Positions 1-6,769 of a stretch of 8,144 bases of DNA are shown here, in pieces (the first letter of the stretch is position 1; the number at the start of each line of letters is the position of its first letter). Below the pieces are notes generated by a model that was not told the origin of the DNA, made no database searches, and saw only the letters and a program-made list of their open reading frames with translations. Both the position numbers and the translations under genes were made by a program. The stretch is from JBDSGC01 sp046594105. GTDB lineage: Bacteria; Acidobacteriota; Thermoanaerobaculia; Gp7-AA8. Location: positions 1-8,144 of the forward strand of contig JBKJQB010000325.1 of assembly GCA_046594105.1 (NCBI GenBank). Direction: 5' to 3'.

Positions 1-88
1 AGTCCGCGCCTTCCCCCAGGACTTGGAAAACGTCGGCCAACAACCGCCGCCGTTTCCCACAGCTCCCACAGCGCCGCTACCGGCATAA
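1..88 (+). CDS. 3' end of an upstream gene, proline-rich C-terminal tail (partial)
   Basis: The frame starting at base 2 is open from the window edge to a TAA at 86-88 and encodes 28 residues. They begin VRAFPQDLENVGQQ and end in a tail rich in Pro, Ala and Thr. The first half has a normal residue mix and GC-rich third positions, and the tail looks like the disordered C-terminus of a longer protein. Only the last codons are visible, so no family can be named. The other two plus frames are also open at the edge, but they read as Arg/Ser/Pro-rich sequence typical of non-coding frames in GC-rich DNA. That this is the true frame is an inference from composition. Confidence 0.4.
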   Translation, partial: VRAFPQDLENVGQQPPPFPTAPTAPLPA

Positions 89-133
89 TGCCTGGACCAG
101 TTTTTGGGGGCAGACCAGGAAGCCGACGCCACG

Positions 134-151
134 GCCGGCAAGGATGCCGGC
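134..151. repeat. GC-rich hairpin, possible REP-like interspersed repeat unit
   Basis: GCCGGC at 134-139 recurs at 146-151 with a six-base spacer. GCCGGC is its own reverse complement, so the two copies form a perfect 6-bp stem with a six-base loop. The hairpin lies 45 bases after the stop of the left-edge gene, in sequence that does not look coding. There is no T-rich tract after it, so it is not a standard intrinsic terminator. The surrounding stretch (about 118-165) resembles, from memory, short palindromic repeats scattered through intergenic regions of some GC-rich genomes. Only one copy is present here, so the repeat nature is unproven. Confidence 0.3.
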
Positions 152-203
152 GCTACGTTCGGGCCCGCCCTTCGCGGCCTCACCCGTGCGAAGATGCGTC
201 GCC

Positions 204-611
204 ATGCGATTGGAACATCTCGCCGAGGAGGAGGAAGATTTCTGGCGGGGCGAATTTGCCGGAGAGAACTGGATCTTCGGATCGCTCGGTCTGAGCGTCA
301 CCCTTCCTGAATTCGCAGGCGGGGTTCCCGCGCTCCGGCGCATGCATTTCGGTTATTACCTGCAGCCACTGCATCTGAACGCGGACGATCGTGAGGATCT
401 CCCGCGCAAACTGCTCTTCGTTCTGGCCCGTCGCAGGCCGCCGCTCGATTTTCTGGAGCTGAGCGGCGCCGGCATCCGCATCCCTCATTGCTTCCCGACC
501 GGTTTCACCCTCGGCAGCGTCCTGCGGATCACCCTGCAGGAGATGCGGCGCGTCCCGCTCCGTGAGCCGTTGCCGACCACCACCGCTCCCGCAGAAAAAC
601 CTTCCGAGTAA
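204..611 (+). CDS. Hypothetical protein, about 135 residues, unrecognised
   Basis: I do not recognise this gene. The frame is open from the window edge, but residues encoded before about 190 are Arg/Pro-rich and look non-coding. From the ATG at 204 (MRLEHLAEEEEDFW) the composition becomes protein-like, with mixed hydrophobic and acidic residues and G/C at most third positions. GTG 186 and ATG 144 are alternative starts, and none has a clear Shine-Dalgarno. There is no signal peptide or membrane segment. The C-terminal half contains LDFLELSGAGIRI, which faintly recalls the [D/N]xSxxG strand of PilZ (c-di-GMP binding) domains. The Asp/Asn is replaced by Glu and I see no convincing RxxxR partner, so this is only a hint. 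The TAA at 609-611 lies 48 bases before the exporter gene, in the same reading frame. Confidence 0.45.
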   Translation: MRLEHLAEEEEDFWRGEFAGENWIFGSLGLSVTLPEFAGGVPALRRMHFGYYLQPLHLNADDREDLPRKLLFVLARRRPPLDFLELSGAGIRIPHCFPTGFTLGSVLRITLQEMRRVPLREPLPTTTAPAEKPSE

Positions 612-625
612 CGGCGAGAATGTTT

Positions 626-644
626 TGCCGCCCCTTCGGCATTT
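626..644 (+). terminator. Weak hairpin between hypothetical gene and first exporter gene
   Basis: TGCCG (626-630) and CGGCA (637-641) form a perfect 5-bp stem with loop CCCCTT, followed by TTT and a pyrimidine-rich stretch. It starts 14 bases after the stop at 611 and ends 18 bases before the ATG at 660. It could be a weak terminator of the upstream gene or a structure in the leader of the exporter mRNA. The stem is short and the T run is only three bases, so either reading is tentative. Confidence 0.2.
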
Positions 645-659
645 CGCTTCCGTAACCTC

Positions 660-2405
660 ATGACGCCTTTCCGCCGTCTCCTCCACTACTTCGCCCTGCA
701 CAAGACCGCGCTCTCACTGGGAGGACTCTGCGTGGCCGGCTCGGCGCTCTTTTCGCTGCTCAAGCCCATGATCATCGGGAGCGCGGTGAACGAGCTGACC
801 CAGGCCATCCATCAGCGCTCCCTGATCCGCTACGGATTGATGCTGGTCGGCGCGGCGGCATTCGAAGGGCTCTTTCTCTACCTGCAGCGCTCCATCATCA
901 TCGGCACGTCGCGACGGATCGAGTTCGAGATGCGCAACGACTTCTACGGGCATCTGCAGTCGCTCCCGGTGCGCTATTACCAGGAGCAGAAGACCGGCGA
1001 TCTGATGTCGCGCGGGACGAACGACCTCTCCTCGGTGCGCATGCTCATCGGCCCCGCGGTGATGCACTCGGCGTCGTCGCTGCTGGTGGTCACCGGCGCA
1101 TTCATCATGATGCTCCGCATCGACCGGTCCATGGCCCTCATGGCCCTGATCGCTCTCCCGCTGGTGGCAGGGGCCACCAAATTCTTCGGCCAGCGCATCC
1201 ATGTTCGATTCAAGTCGGTGCAGGACTATTTCGGGGACATCTCGGCCAGGGTGCAGGAGAACCTGTCGGGGATCCGCGTGGTGCGCGCGTTCGGTCAGGA
1301 GGGGCGCGAGATCGAGACGTTCAAGGCCATGAACCGCGAGTATGTCGATCGGAACCGCGCGCTGATCCGGCTGACGGCGACGTTTTATCCCGCTCTGCAC
1401 GGCCTCATCGGCGTCATGTTCTGCGTGATCTTCTTCATGGGCAGCCGCAAGATGATCGCCGGCACGCTCTCCATCGGATCGTTCGTGGCCTTCCAGTTCT
1501 ACCTCGGGCGCATGGTGTGGCCGCTGATCGCTTTCGGCTGGGTCATCAATCTCTTCCAGCGGGGCATGGCCTCCATGCTCCGCCTGCATGAAGTGTGGTC
1601 GGTGCAACCGGATGTCCGCCTGCAGGAGGGCAAAGCGATGGACTCCGTTCGCGGCGATCTGGAGATCCGCGACCTCAGCTTCGCCTACGGGACCTCCCCC
1701 GATCGCCAGGTGCTCCGCCACATCGACCTCAACGTCCCGCACGGACAGACGGTGGGGATCGTCGGGCGGACCGGGAGCGGCAAGTCCACGCTGCTTTCGC
1801 TGATCACGCGCACCTTCGAGCCGCCTCCGGGAACGATCCGCATCGACGGACATCCCATCGAGACCCTTTCGTTACGCCAGATCCGCGACTGGATCGGCGT
1901 GGTGCCGCAGGAGACCTTCCTGTTCTCGGAGTCCATCGAGGAGAACATTCGTTTTGGCCGGGCATCGGCCAGCAACGACGAAGTGGGACAGGCCGCCGAT
2001 CTGGCCGGTCTGGCCACCGACGTGGCCACCTTTCCGCAGGGTCTGGGCACGGTGATCGGCGAGCGGGGGATCACGCTGTCCGGCGGACAGAAGCAACGAA
2101 CGGCCATCGCCCGCGCGCTGGTGCGCAACCCACGGATCCTGATTCTCGACGATTCGCTGAGTGCGGTGGACACGGCAACCGAAGAGAGGATTCTGCAGTC
2201 TCTGCGACAGATCCGGCAGGGGCGCACCGTGCTCATCGTGTCGCACCGCGTCTCCTCGGTGAAAGACGCCGACCACATCATCGTCCTCGATGAGGGGCGG
2301 ATCGTGGAGCGGGGATCGCACCTCGCACTCATGGAGCGCGACGGCTACTACGCCGACCTCTATCGACGGCAGACGCTGGAAGAAGAACTGTCGGAGACCG
2401 CATGA
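660..2405 (+). CDS. Heterodimeric ABC exporter half-transporter with degenerate catalytic site (MdlA/BmrC/TM287-like)
   Basis: A type IV (B-family) ABC exporter half of 581 residues, with an N-terminal six-helix membrane domain (helices near 18-40, 58-78, 132-152, 155-175, 240-260 and 270-292) and a C-terminal nucleotide-binding domain. Visible motifs: A-loop Tyr343, Walker A GRTGSGKS 369-376, Q-loop Gln417, signature LSGGQ 473-477, Walker B ILILD ending at Asp497, D-loop SAVD 501-504 and switch His529. The residue after Walker B, normally the catalytic Glu, is Asp498 (LDDSLSAVD). This is typical of the non-catalytic partner in heterodimeric exporters such as TM287, and of MdlA-type proteins. 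It should pair with the next gene at the inner membrane and move a lipid, peptide or drug-like substrate that cannot be told from sequence. ATG 660 is the first possible start after the in-frame stop at 609. It opens with MTPFRRLLHYF, as family members do, but no Shine-Dalgarno is visible. Confidence 0.95.
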   Translation: MTPFRRLLHYFALHKTALSLGGLCVAGSALFSLLKPMIIGSAVNELTQAIHQRSLIRYGLMLVGAAAFEGLFLYLQRSIIIGTSRRIEFEMRNDFYGHLQSLPVRYYQEQKTGDLMSRGTNDLSSVRMLIGPAVMHSASSLLVVTGAFIMMLRIDRSMALMALIALPLVAGATKFFGQRIHVRFKSVQDYFGDISARVQENLSGIRVVRAFGQEGREIETFKAMNREYVDRNRALIRLTATFYPALHGLIGVMFCVIFFMGSRKMIAGTLSIGSFVAFQFYLGRMVWPLIAFGWVINLFQRGMASMLRLHEVWSVQPDVRLQEGKAMDSVRGDLEIRDLSFAYGTSPDRQVLRHIDLNVPHGQTVGIVGRTGSGKSTLLSLITRTFEPPPGTIRIDGHPIETLSLRQIRDWIGVVPQETFLFSESIEENIRFGRASASNDEVGQAADLAGLATDVATFPQGLGTVIGERGITLSGGQKQRTAIARALVRNPRILILDDSLSAVDTATEERILQSLRQIRQGRTVLIVSHRVSSVKDADHIIVLDEGRIVERGSHLALMERDGYYADLYRRQTLEEELSETA

Positions 2406-2429
2406 GAGGGTCGGCCTGCTCCGCATTCA

Positions 2430-2457
2430 GCAGCGCAGACAGGAGTGTCTGTGCTGC
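2430..2457 (+). promoter_or_regulatory. Strong intercistronic hairpin with GGAG loop between the two exporter genes
   Basis: Left arm GCAGCGCAGACA (2430-2441) pairs with right arm TGTCTGTGCTGC (2446-2457). Eleven Watson-Crick pairs and one G-U wobble enclose the tetraloop GGAG. It sits 24 bases after the first exporter's stop and 38 bases before the proposed GTG of the second. No T-run follows, so it should not terminate transcription. The placement suits an mRNA-processing or stability element, or a modulator of translation of the second subunit. The loop itself is Shine-Dalgarno-like. The structure is seen in the sequence; the function is inferred. Confidence 0.55.
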
Positions 2458-2495
2458 CGGCACGACGAGGGAAAAACTGAACGGTGGAGGCTTCA

Positions 2496-4376
2496 GTGGC
2501 TGACGCCGAACGTCACGAAGACGAAGGGGCCAAGGCCTTCGATCCTCATCTGGCGCGCCGCCTGCTGCGCTATCTGGCGCCGTATCGAGTGCGGGCCACG
2601 ATCTCGGTCGGGCTGGTCATCCTCTCGTCGATGCTGGAGATCGCCGGACCGGCCATCATCGCCGTGGCCATCGATCTCTACGTCAAGCCGATGCATGGAG
2701 CGACAGCGATCGGCATCTCCGAGAAAGTGGGGATCTGGCTGGCAGCCCACGGCTGGAACCTTCCTCCGCTCACGGGGATCGATGTCGCAGCAGGCCTCTA
2801 CTTCCTGATTCTGATCGGAAACTTTGCGGTGCTCTATACCCAGATGGTGCTCATGAACCTCATGGGTCAGTTCATCCAGTACGATCTGCGCAAACAGATT
2901 TTCGAGCATCTGCAACGGCTGAATGTCCAGTTCTTCGACCGCAATCCCGTGGGGCGGCTGATGACGCGGGTGACCACGGACGTCGACGCGCTCAACGAGA
3001 TGTTCACCGCCGGATTCGTGGCCATCTTCGGAGATATCTTCGTGCTGGCCGGCATTGTCGGCGTGCTTTTCTGGATGAACTGGCGGATGGCGCTGGTCCT
3101 GTTCTCCATCACGCCGCTGATCGTCCTGGTGTCGATCTGGTTCCGGCGCGGTGCGCGGATCACCTATCGTCAGGTGCGCTCGCGCATCGCGGCGATCAAC
3201 GCCTTCCTGCAGGAGCACATCTCCGGCATGGCCACCGTGCAGCTCTTCAACCGGGAGGATCGGGAAGCGGAGAAGTTCGACGAGCTCAATGTCCGCCATC
3301 GCGACGCCAACATCGACTCGATCTATTACTACGCGATTTTCTATCCGCTGATCGAGCTGATTCAGACCGCCGGCGTGGCCCTGATCGTCTGGTACGGCGG
3401 AGGGCAGGCCCTGCGCGGGACGCTCTCCCTCGGCGCCCTGATCGCCTTCTTCACCTACGCCCAGCGCTTCTACGAGCCCATCTCCGACCTCTCGGAAAAG
3501 TACAACATCCTGCAGGCCGCCATGGCCGCCAGCGAGCGCGTATTCAAGCTCCTGGACACGAAGGTGCGCATCCCCGACGACGGAACCCGCGAGGTGGGAG
3601 AACTGCAGTCGATCGAGTTCCGCAACGTCTGGTTCGCCTACCACGAAGAGGACTGGGTGCTGCAGAACGTCTCTTTTTCGGTGGCCAGCGGCGAGCGCGT
3701 GGCGCTGGTTGGCCACACCGGAGCAGGCAAGACCACGGTGACCGCACTGCTGCTCCGTTTCTACGAACCGCAGCGCGGCGAGATCCTCATCAACGGCATC
3801 GACATCCGTGAGTATCAGCTGGCCTCTCTGCGGGCCATCTTCGCCATCGTGCAGCAGGATTTCTTTCTCTTCAGCGGAACGGTTGCCCAGAACATCTCGC
3901 TGGGCGATCCGGCCATCGGCGAGGAGCGGATCCGGCAGGCGGCCATCCGCGTGCAGGCCCATCGCTTCATCACCCGTCTGCCGGGCGGCTACGAATCGGA
4001 GGTCCGCGAGCGCGGCGCCGGGCTGTCGGTGGGGGAGAAGCAGCTGCTGTCGTTCGCGCGCGCCCTGGCCTTCGATCCCCCGGTGCTCATCCTCGACGAG
4101 GCCACCTCCTCCATCGACACGGAGACCGAACTGCTGATTCAGGAGGCCATCCACACACTGATGAGCGGGCGGACCTCACTGGTCATCGCCCATCGGCTCT
4201 CCACCATCCGCAACGCCGACACCATCCTGGTCTTTCATCATGGTGAGATCCGGGAGCGCGGAACCCACGAGGAACTGATGAAGATCAGCGGCTTGTACCG
4301 GAAGCTGTACGAAATCCAGTACCGCGATGGCGCCCTGCCCGCGATCCCGCCCGTTTCCCAGACCGTGCCTCTATAA
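2496..4376 (+). CDS. Heterodimeric ABC exporter half-transporter with intact catalytic Glu (MdlB/BmrD/TM288-like)
   Basis: Second exporter half, 626 residues from the GTG at 2496. I chose this start because GGAGG ends 5 bases before it. An in-frame GTG at 2484 would add four residues but has only a distant GAGGG. Membrane helices lie near 34-58, 100-121, 172-194, 198-216, 281-299 and 308-322. Nucleotide-binding motifs: A-loop Tyr382, Walker A GHTGAGKT 406-413, Q-loop Gln454, signature LSVGE 510-514, Walker B VLILD with catalytic Glu535, D-loop SSID 538-541 and switch His566. The catalytic Glu is intact but the signature departs from LSGGQ, the mirror image of the upstream partner. In the heterodimer, this LSVGE would face the partner's Asp498 site (degenerate), while this Glu535 would face the partner's LSGGQ (hydrolysing). 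An N-terminal acidic extension of about 15 residues precedes the family core. Confidence 0.95.
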   Translation: MADAERHEDEGAKAFDPHLARRLLRYLAPYRVRATISVGLVILSSMLEIAGPAIIAVAIDLYVKPMHGATAIGISEKVGIWLAAHGWNLPPLTGIDVAAGLYFLILIGNFAVLYTQMVLMNLMGQFIQYDLRKQIFEHLQRLNVQFFDRNPVGRLMTRVTTDVDALNEMFTAGFVAIFGDIFVLAGIVGVLFWMNWRMALVLFSITPLIVLVSIWFRRGARITYRQVRSRIAAINAFLQEHISGMATVQLFNREDREAEKFDELNVRHRDANIDSIYYYAIFYPLIELIQTAGVALIVWYGGGQALRGTLSLGALIAFFTYAQRFYEPISDLSEKYNILQAAMAASERVFKLLDTKVRIPDDGTREVGELQSIEFRNVWFAYHEEDWVLQNVSFSVASGERVALVGHTGAGKTTVTALLLRFYEPQRGEILINGIDIREYQLASLRAIFAIVQQDFFLFSGTVAQNISLGDPAIGEERIRQAAIRVQAHRFITRLPGGYESEVRERGAGLSVGEKQLLSFARALAFDPPVLILDEATSSIDTETELLIQEAIHTLMSGRTSLVIAHRLSTIRNADTILVFHHGEIRERGTHEELMKISGLYRKLYEIQYRDGALPAIPPVSQTVPL

Positions 4377-4377
4377 T
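4372..4377 (+). promoter_or_regulatory. Perfect TATAAT -10-like hexamer overlapping the exporter stop codon
   Basis: TATAAT at 4372-4377 spans the TAA stop (4374-4376) of the second exporter gene and ends 10 bases before the GTG start of the YfhO-family gene. A transcript starting about 7 bases downstream would be leaderless or nearly so, which fits the lack of a Shine-Dalgarno at that GTG. No good -35 box lies 15-18 bases upstream; the region there is GC-rich. It may be a real internal promoter, or a chance match created by the codons for the last Leu and the stop. Confidence 0.35.
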
Positions 4378-4387
4378 CCGCGGGCTC

Positions 4388-6673
4388 GTGTTTCGATCGC
4401 CCGACCGCCGCGCCCTGGCGTTCCTCGCCCTCCTGATCGCGGTTCTCTACGCCGATATTCTGTTCTTCGGCCGCGGGCTCTACCTGCAGGATCTAACCTC
4501 GTATCACCTGCCGATGAAGTGGATCGTGCGCGATGTGGTGGCCCACGGCGAGTTCCCGTACTGGAATCGCTTCTACTCCGGCGGGCAGCCCCTGGCGGCG
4601 AATCCGGCCTACGAGGTCTTTTATCCGCCGCAGTGGCTGATCTGGCTCCCGAGCTTCGCTCTTGGATTTCAACTGCATATCCTGGTGCACTTTCTGGTGG
4701 CGGCGGTGGGGATGTACTGGTTGCTGCGCGGGCTGAGGACCGGCGTGCTCGCAGCAACGTTCGGCGCTTCGGTGCTGGTCCTGAGCGGCCCTTTCCTGTC
4801 GCTGTCCACGCGCCTTCCGCTGCTCTTCTCGCTCTCCTGGATGCCCCTGCTGCTGCATCTCGTCCGCCGGGCCCTGGCCGACCGAAGCCGAGGCTCGCTG
4901 ATGCTGGCCGCAGGAGTGGCCAGCCTGCAGTTCATTCTTGGTGAACCCACTGTGGCCATGCAGACCTGGCTGCTGATCGTGGGGGTGGTGATGTGGCGTG
5001 CAGCGGATTCCGGTCGCCGATCGCTCCGGTCCGACGCAGCGCGAACTGGTTCGCTGTTCGTGCTGGCTGCGCTGATCGCAGCGGTGCAACTCCTGCCGGC
5101 CGTCGACCACGCCCGCGACTCGGTGCGATCGGAGGCCTTTCCCTTCGAGGTCGTCTCCAACTGGAGCATGCCCCCCATCCGCGTCGCGGAGATGGCCGTG
5201 CCGTCGCTGTTTCGTCACCTGGCTGACGAGCGCGGCAACGCAGCCATCACTTCGATGTATCCCTTCCGCACCGAGCCATTTCTGGGCGAGCTCTATCTGG
5301 GTGCTCTGGTGGTGCTATTGGCCGCGGCGGGACTGGCCATCGGTGCGCCGGGATCGGGGGCGGTCGTAGCGGCCCTGATCGCTTCGACGCTGCTCGCGGT
5401 GGGAGATCACACGCCGTTGCTGCGGATGCTCTACTCCATGCATCTGTTTCGAGCGATCCGGTACCCCGAGAAGTTCGTGCTCATGGGTGCTTTCGCGCTG
5501 ATCGTCTGGGCGGCCATCGTGCTGGACCGCATCCTGTCGGGCGATCGCCGCCTGGCCCGCGTTGCATTCGGACTGGCGGTGCTGTGGGCGATCGTCTCCC
5601 TGCTGATGGCGCTGGGGTCGGGCTCCGGTGGGGCGTTGCAGACGAAGGGACATTTCGTCTGGAACGCGCTCCGTGCCTGCGTGGCCGTGGCGCTGCTGGC
5701 CGCGGCACGGCGGAAGGCGATTCCCTTCGCCTGGGCCTTCGCCGTGATCGCGCTGACGCTCTTTGATCTCTGGGCCGCCACGCGATTTCTCGTTCCGCGC
5801 ATGCCGGCGTCCTACTTCCAGGCCCCTCCGCTGGCTTCGTCGATTGCCAAGGAAGCGCGCGGACATCGCGTTTATCCGCAGGCCTACTGGCAGACGTGGG
5901 ATCGGGAGCCCGAGTCGGCCGCATGGTTTTCCGGGCGCTCGGAACCGGCGTACTGGTGGATGGTGCGCAACGCCATGGGCGAACATCTCCCTGCGCGGTG
6001 GGGACAGGAGATCGTGCTGGAGGACGATGTCGATCGCACCTCGCTCCGGAACACCGACGCGTTCCGGGAGGCCATGAAGCAAGCCAGACAATCGCGGATC
6101 GCCGGTGCCGAGGAACCATTTCTGAAAATGTCAAACGTCGGGGTACGTCTGGCTTTTCGTTCCACCGAAGGCAATCCATCCGTCGATTCGAATACCACTC
6201 CGGTCGAAGGCCTGCCCACCACCCCATACCCGCGGTATGCCTTTGCTGACGCGGTCGAACATGTTTCGACGACCGGGGAGTTCCGGGGAAAGCTCGATCT
6301 TCAGCGAGGACTCAAAAACATCGCGTTCGCCGATCTCGACTCCTTCGTGCCCGCGGGAGGGGTGATTACAGGTGTCCGCGAAAGCGCGAACGCGGCGCGG
6401 ATCGCGGTCCGCGCGGAGGGCCGCGCGTTCCTGGTGATGAGCGTGTCCGGCCACAAGGGATGGTCCGCGACTCTCGACGGCAGCCCGATCGCGCTCATCC
6501 CCGCCAACATCGCCTACCAGGGAGTGATCGTTCCGGGTGGCCCGCACGTTTTGGAGATGCGCTATCGGAACCGGTGGGTGCCGGTCGGCGCCGGCATCAG
6601 TCTGATGACCCTCGCCGCCATGGCCGTCGTCGCCCGGCGCCGCGCCCGCCCGGTCCGCGCCTCTACGGAATAA
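4388..6673 (+). CDS. YfhO-family polytopic membrane protein (GT-C-like glycosyltransferase fold)
   Basis: A 761-residue membrane protein with about 13-14 predicted helices: one at 9-27, a dense set between about 90 and 460, and a last one near 731-749. After helix 1 comes an extracytoplasmic loop with LQDLTSYHLP (Asp35), then FPYWNRFYSGGQPLAANP and FYPPQWL at 56-84. This is the pattern of YfhO and related GT-C glycosyltransferases, where an early loop Asp is usually catalytic. A large soluble region spans roughly 465-725. It ends with FLVMSVSGHKGWSATLDG and ANIAYQGVIVPGGPH, matching the C-terminal beta domain of YfhO proteins. By family analogy it may transfer a sugar from a lipid carrier to an envelope polymer or lipid; donor and acceptor are unknown. 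The GTG start is 11 bases after the exporter stop, with no Shine-Dalgarno, so it is probably co-transcribed or served by the TATAAT at 4372. Codons around 6120-6300 are less GC-biased than in the rest of the gene. Confidence 0.85.
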   Translation: MFRSPDRRALAFLALLIAVLYADILFFGRGLYLQDLTSYHLPMKWIVRDVVAHGEFPYWNRFYSGGQPLAANPAYEVFYPPQWLIWLPSFALGFQLHILVHFLVAAVGMYWLLRGLRTGVLAATFGASVLVLSGPFLSLSTRLPLLFSLSWMPLLLHLVRRALADRSRGSLMLAAGVASLQFILGEPTVAMQTWLLIVGVVMWRAADSGRRSLRSDAARTGSLFVLAALIAAVQLLPAVDHARDSVRSEAFPFEVVSNWSMPPIRVAEMAVPSLFRHLADERGNAAITSMYPFRTEPFLGELYLGALVVLLAAAGLAIGAPGSGAVVAALIASTLLAVGDHTPLLRMLYSMHLFRAIRYPEKFVLMGAFALIVWAAIVLDRILSGDRRLARVAFGLAVLWAIVSLLMALGSGSGGALQTKGHFVWNALRACVAVALLAAARRKAIPFAWAFAVIALTLFDLWAATRFLVPRMPASYFQAPPLASSIAKEARGHRVYPQAYWQTWDREPESAAWFSGRSEPAYWWMVRNAMGEHLPARWGQEIVLEDDVDRTSLRNTDAFREAMKQARQSRIAGAEEPFLKMSNVGVRLAFRSTEGNPSVDSNTTPVEGLPTTPYPRYAFADAVEHVSTTGEFRGKLDLQRGLKNIAFADLDSFVPAGGVITGVRESANAARIAVRAEGRAFLVMSVSGHKGWSATLDGSPIALIPANIAYQGVIVPGGPHVLEMRYRNRWVPVGAGISLMTLAAMAVVARRRARPVRASTE

Positions 6674-6685
6674 CGTAGCGTCCGT

Positions 6686-6714
6686 TTGACTTGGGCCGAC
6701 ATGGAGATTACCGT
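6686..6714 (+). promoter_or_regulatory. Candidate sigma-70-type promoter of the small 71-residue gene
   Basis: TTGACT at 6686-6691 matches five of six -35 consensus bases. A 17-base spacer leads to TACCGT at 6709-6714, which keeps the most conserved T, A and final T of the -10 box. Transcription would start near 6721, giving a 5' leader of about 50 bases before the ATG at 6770. It begins 12 bases after the stop of the YfhO-family gene, in the first real gap after that block, which fits an independent unit. The assignment rests on consensus matching only. Confidence 0.45.
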
Positions 6715-6749
6715 TTCGGTATTCGTCCAATTGAATAGCCCCCGAATAC
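6709..6749 (+). promoter_or_regulatory. Overlapping inverted repeats in the promoter/leader of the small gene
   Basis: Two inverted repeats share bases. TACCG (6709-6713) pairs with CGGTA (6717-6721) across TTT. GTATTCG (6719-6725) pairs perfectly with CGAATAC (6743-6749) across 17 bases that include the palindrome CAATTG. A third, shorter option pairs ATTC (6721-6724) with GAAT (6733-6736). The first covers the candidate -10 box and could be an operator half-site pair. The second lies in the leader just upstream of the ribosome binding site. A regulatory role is inferred. Confidence 0.3.
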
Positions 6750-6758
6750 GGGTGTGAG

Positions 6759-6769
6759 AGGAGGGGAGG
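6759..6769 (+). promoter_or_regulatory. Strong Shine-Dalgarno deciding the start at 6770
   Basis: AGGAGG at 6759-6764 lies 5 bases before the ATG at 6770, within a purine run (GAGAGGAGGGGAGG, 6756-6769) that reaches the start codon. It is the best ribosome binding site in the window and fixes the start of the 71-residue protein. Confidence 0.75.

Noticed and set aside
609..660. Possible stop-codon readthrough joining the 204-611 ORF to the exporter
   Set aside because: The shared frame has a one-in-three chance of arising by luck. No readthrough context is visible, and the exporter N-terminus is already normal for its family.
180..701. 173-codon minus-strand ORF overlapping the hypothetical gene and the exporter start
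   Set aside because: Its start lies inside the exporter coding region, it has no Shine-Dalgarno, and its composition looks like a shadow of the plus frame. It is the main rival to the 204-611 call, so some doubt remains.
714..1853. 379-codon open frame antisense to the first exporter gene
   Set aside because: Same reason: composition dominated by His, Asp, Glu and Arg, no recognisable family, and it fully overlaps a certain gene.
2493..4154. 553-codon open frame antisense to the second exporter gene
   Set aside because: Its product is rich in His, Asp, Gln, Glu and Arg with no domain logic, as expected opposite a GC3-biased gene. The plus strand carries every ABC motif.
4327..4944. 205-codon plus-strand ORF bridging the exporter and YfhO-family genes
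   Set aside because: Its sequence is mostly Arg, Pro, Ala and Gly without structure, while the overlapping frame encodes clear membrane helices and YfhO motifs.
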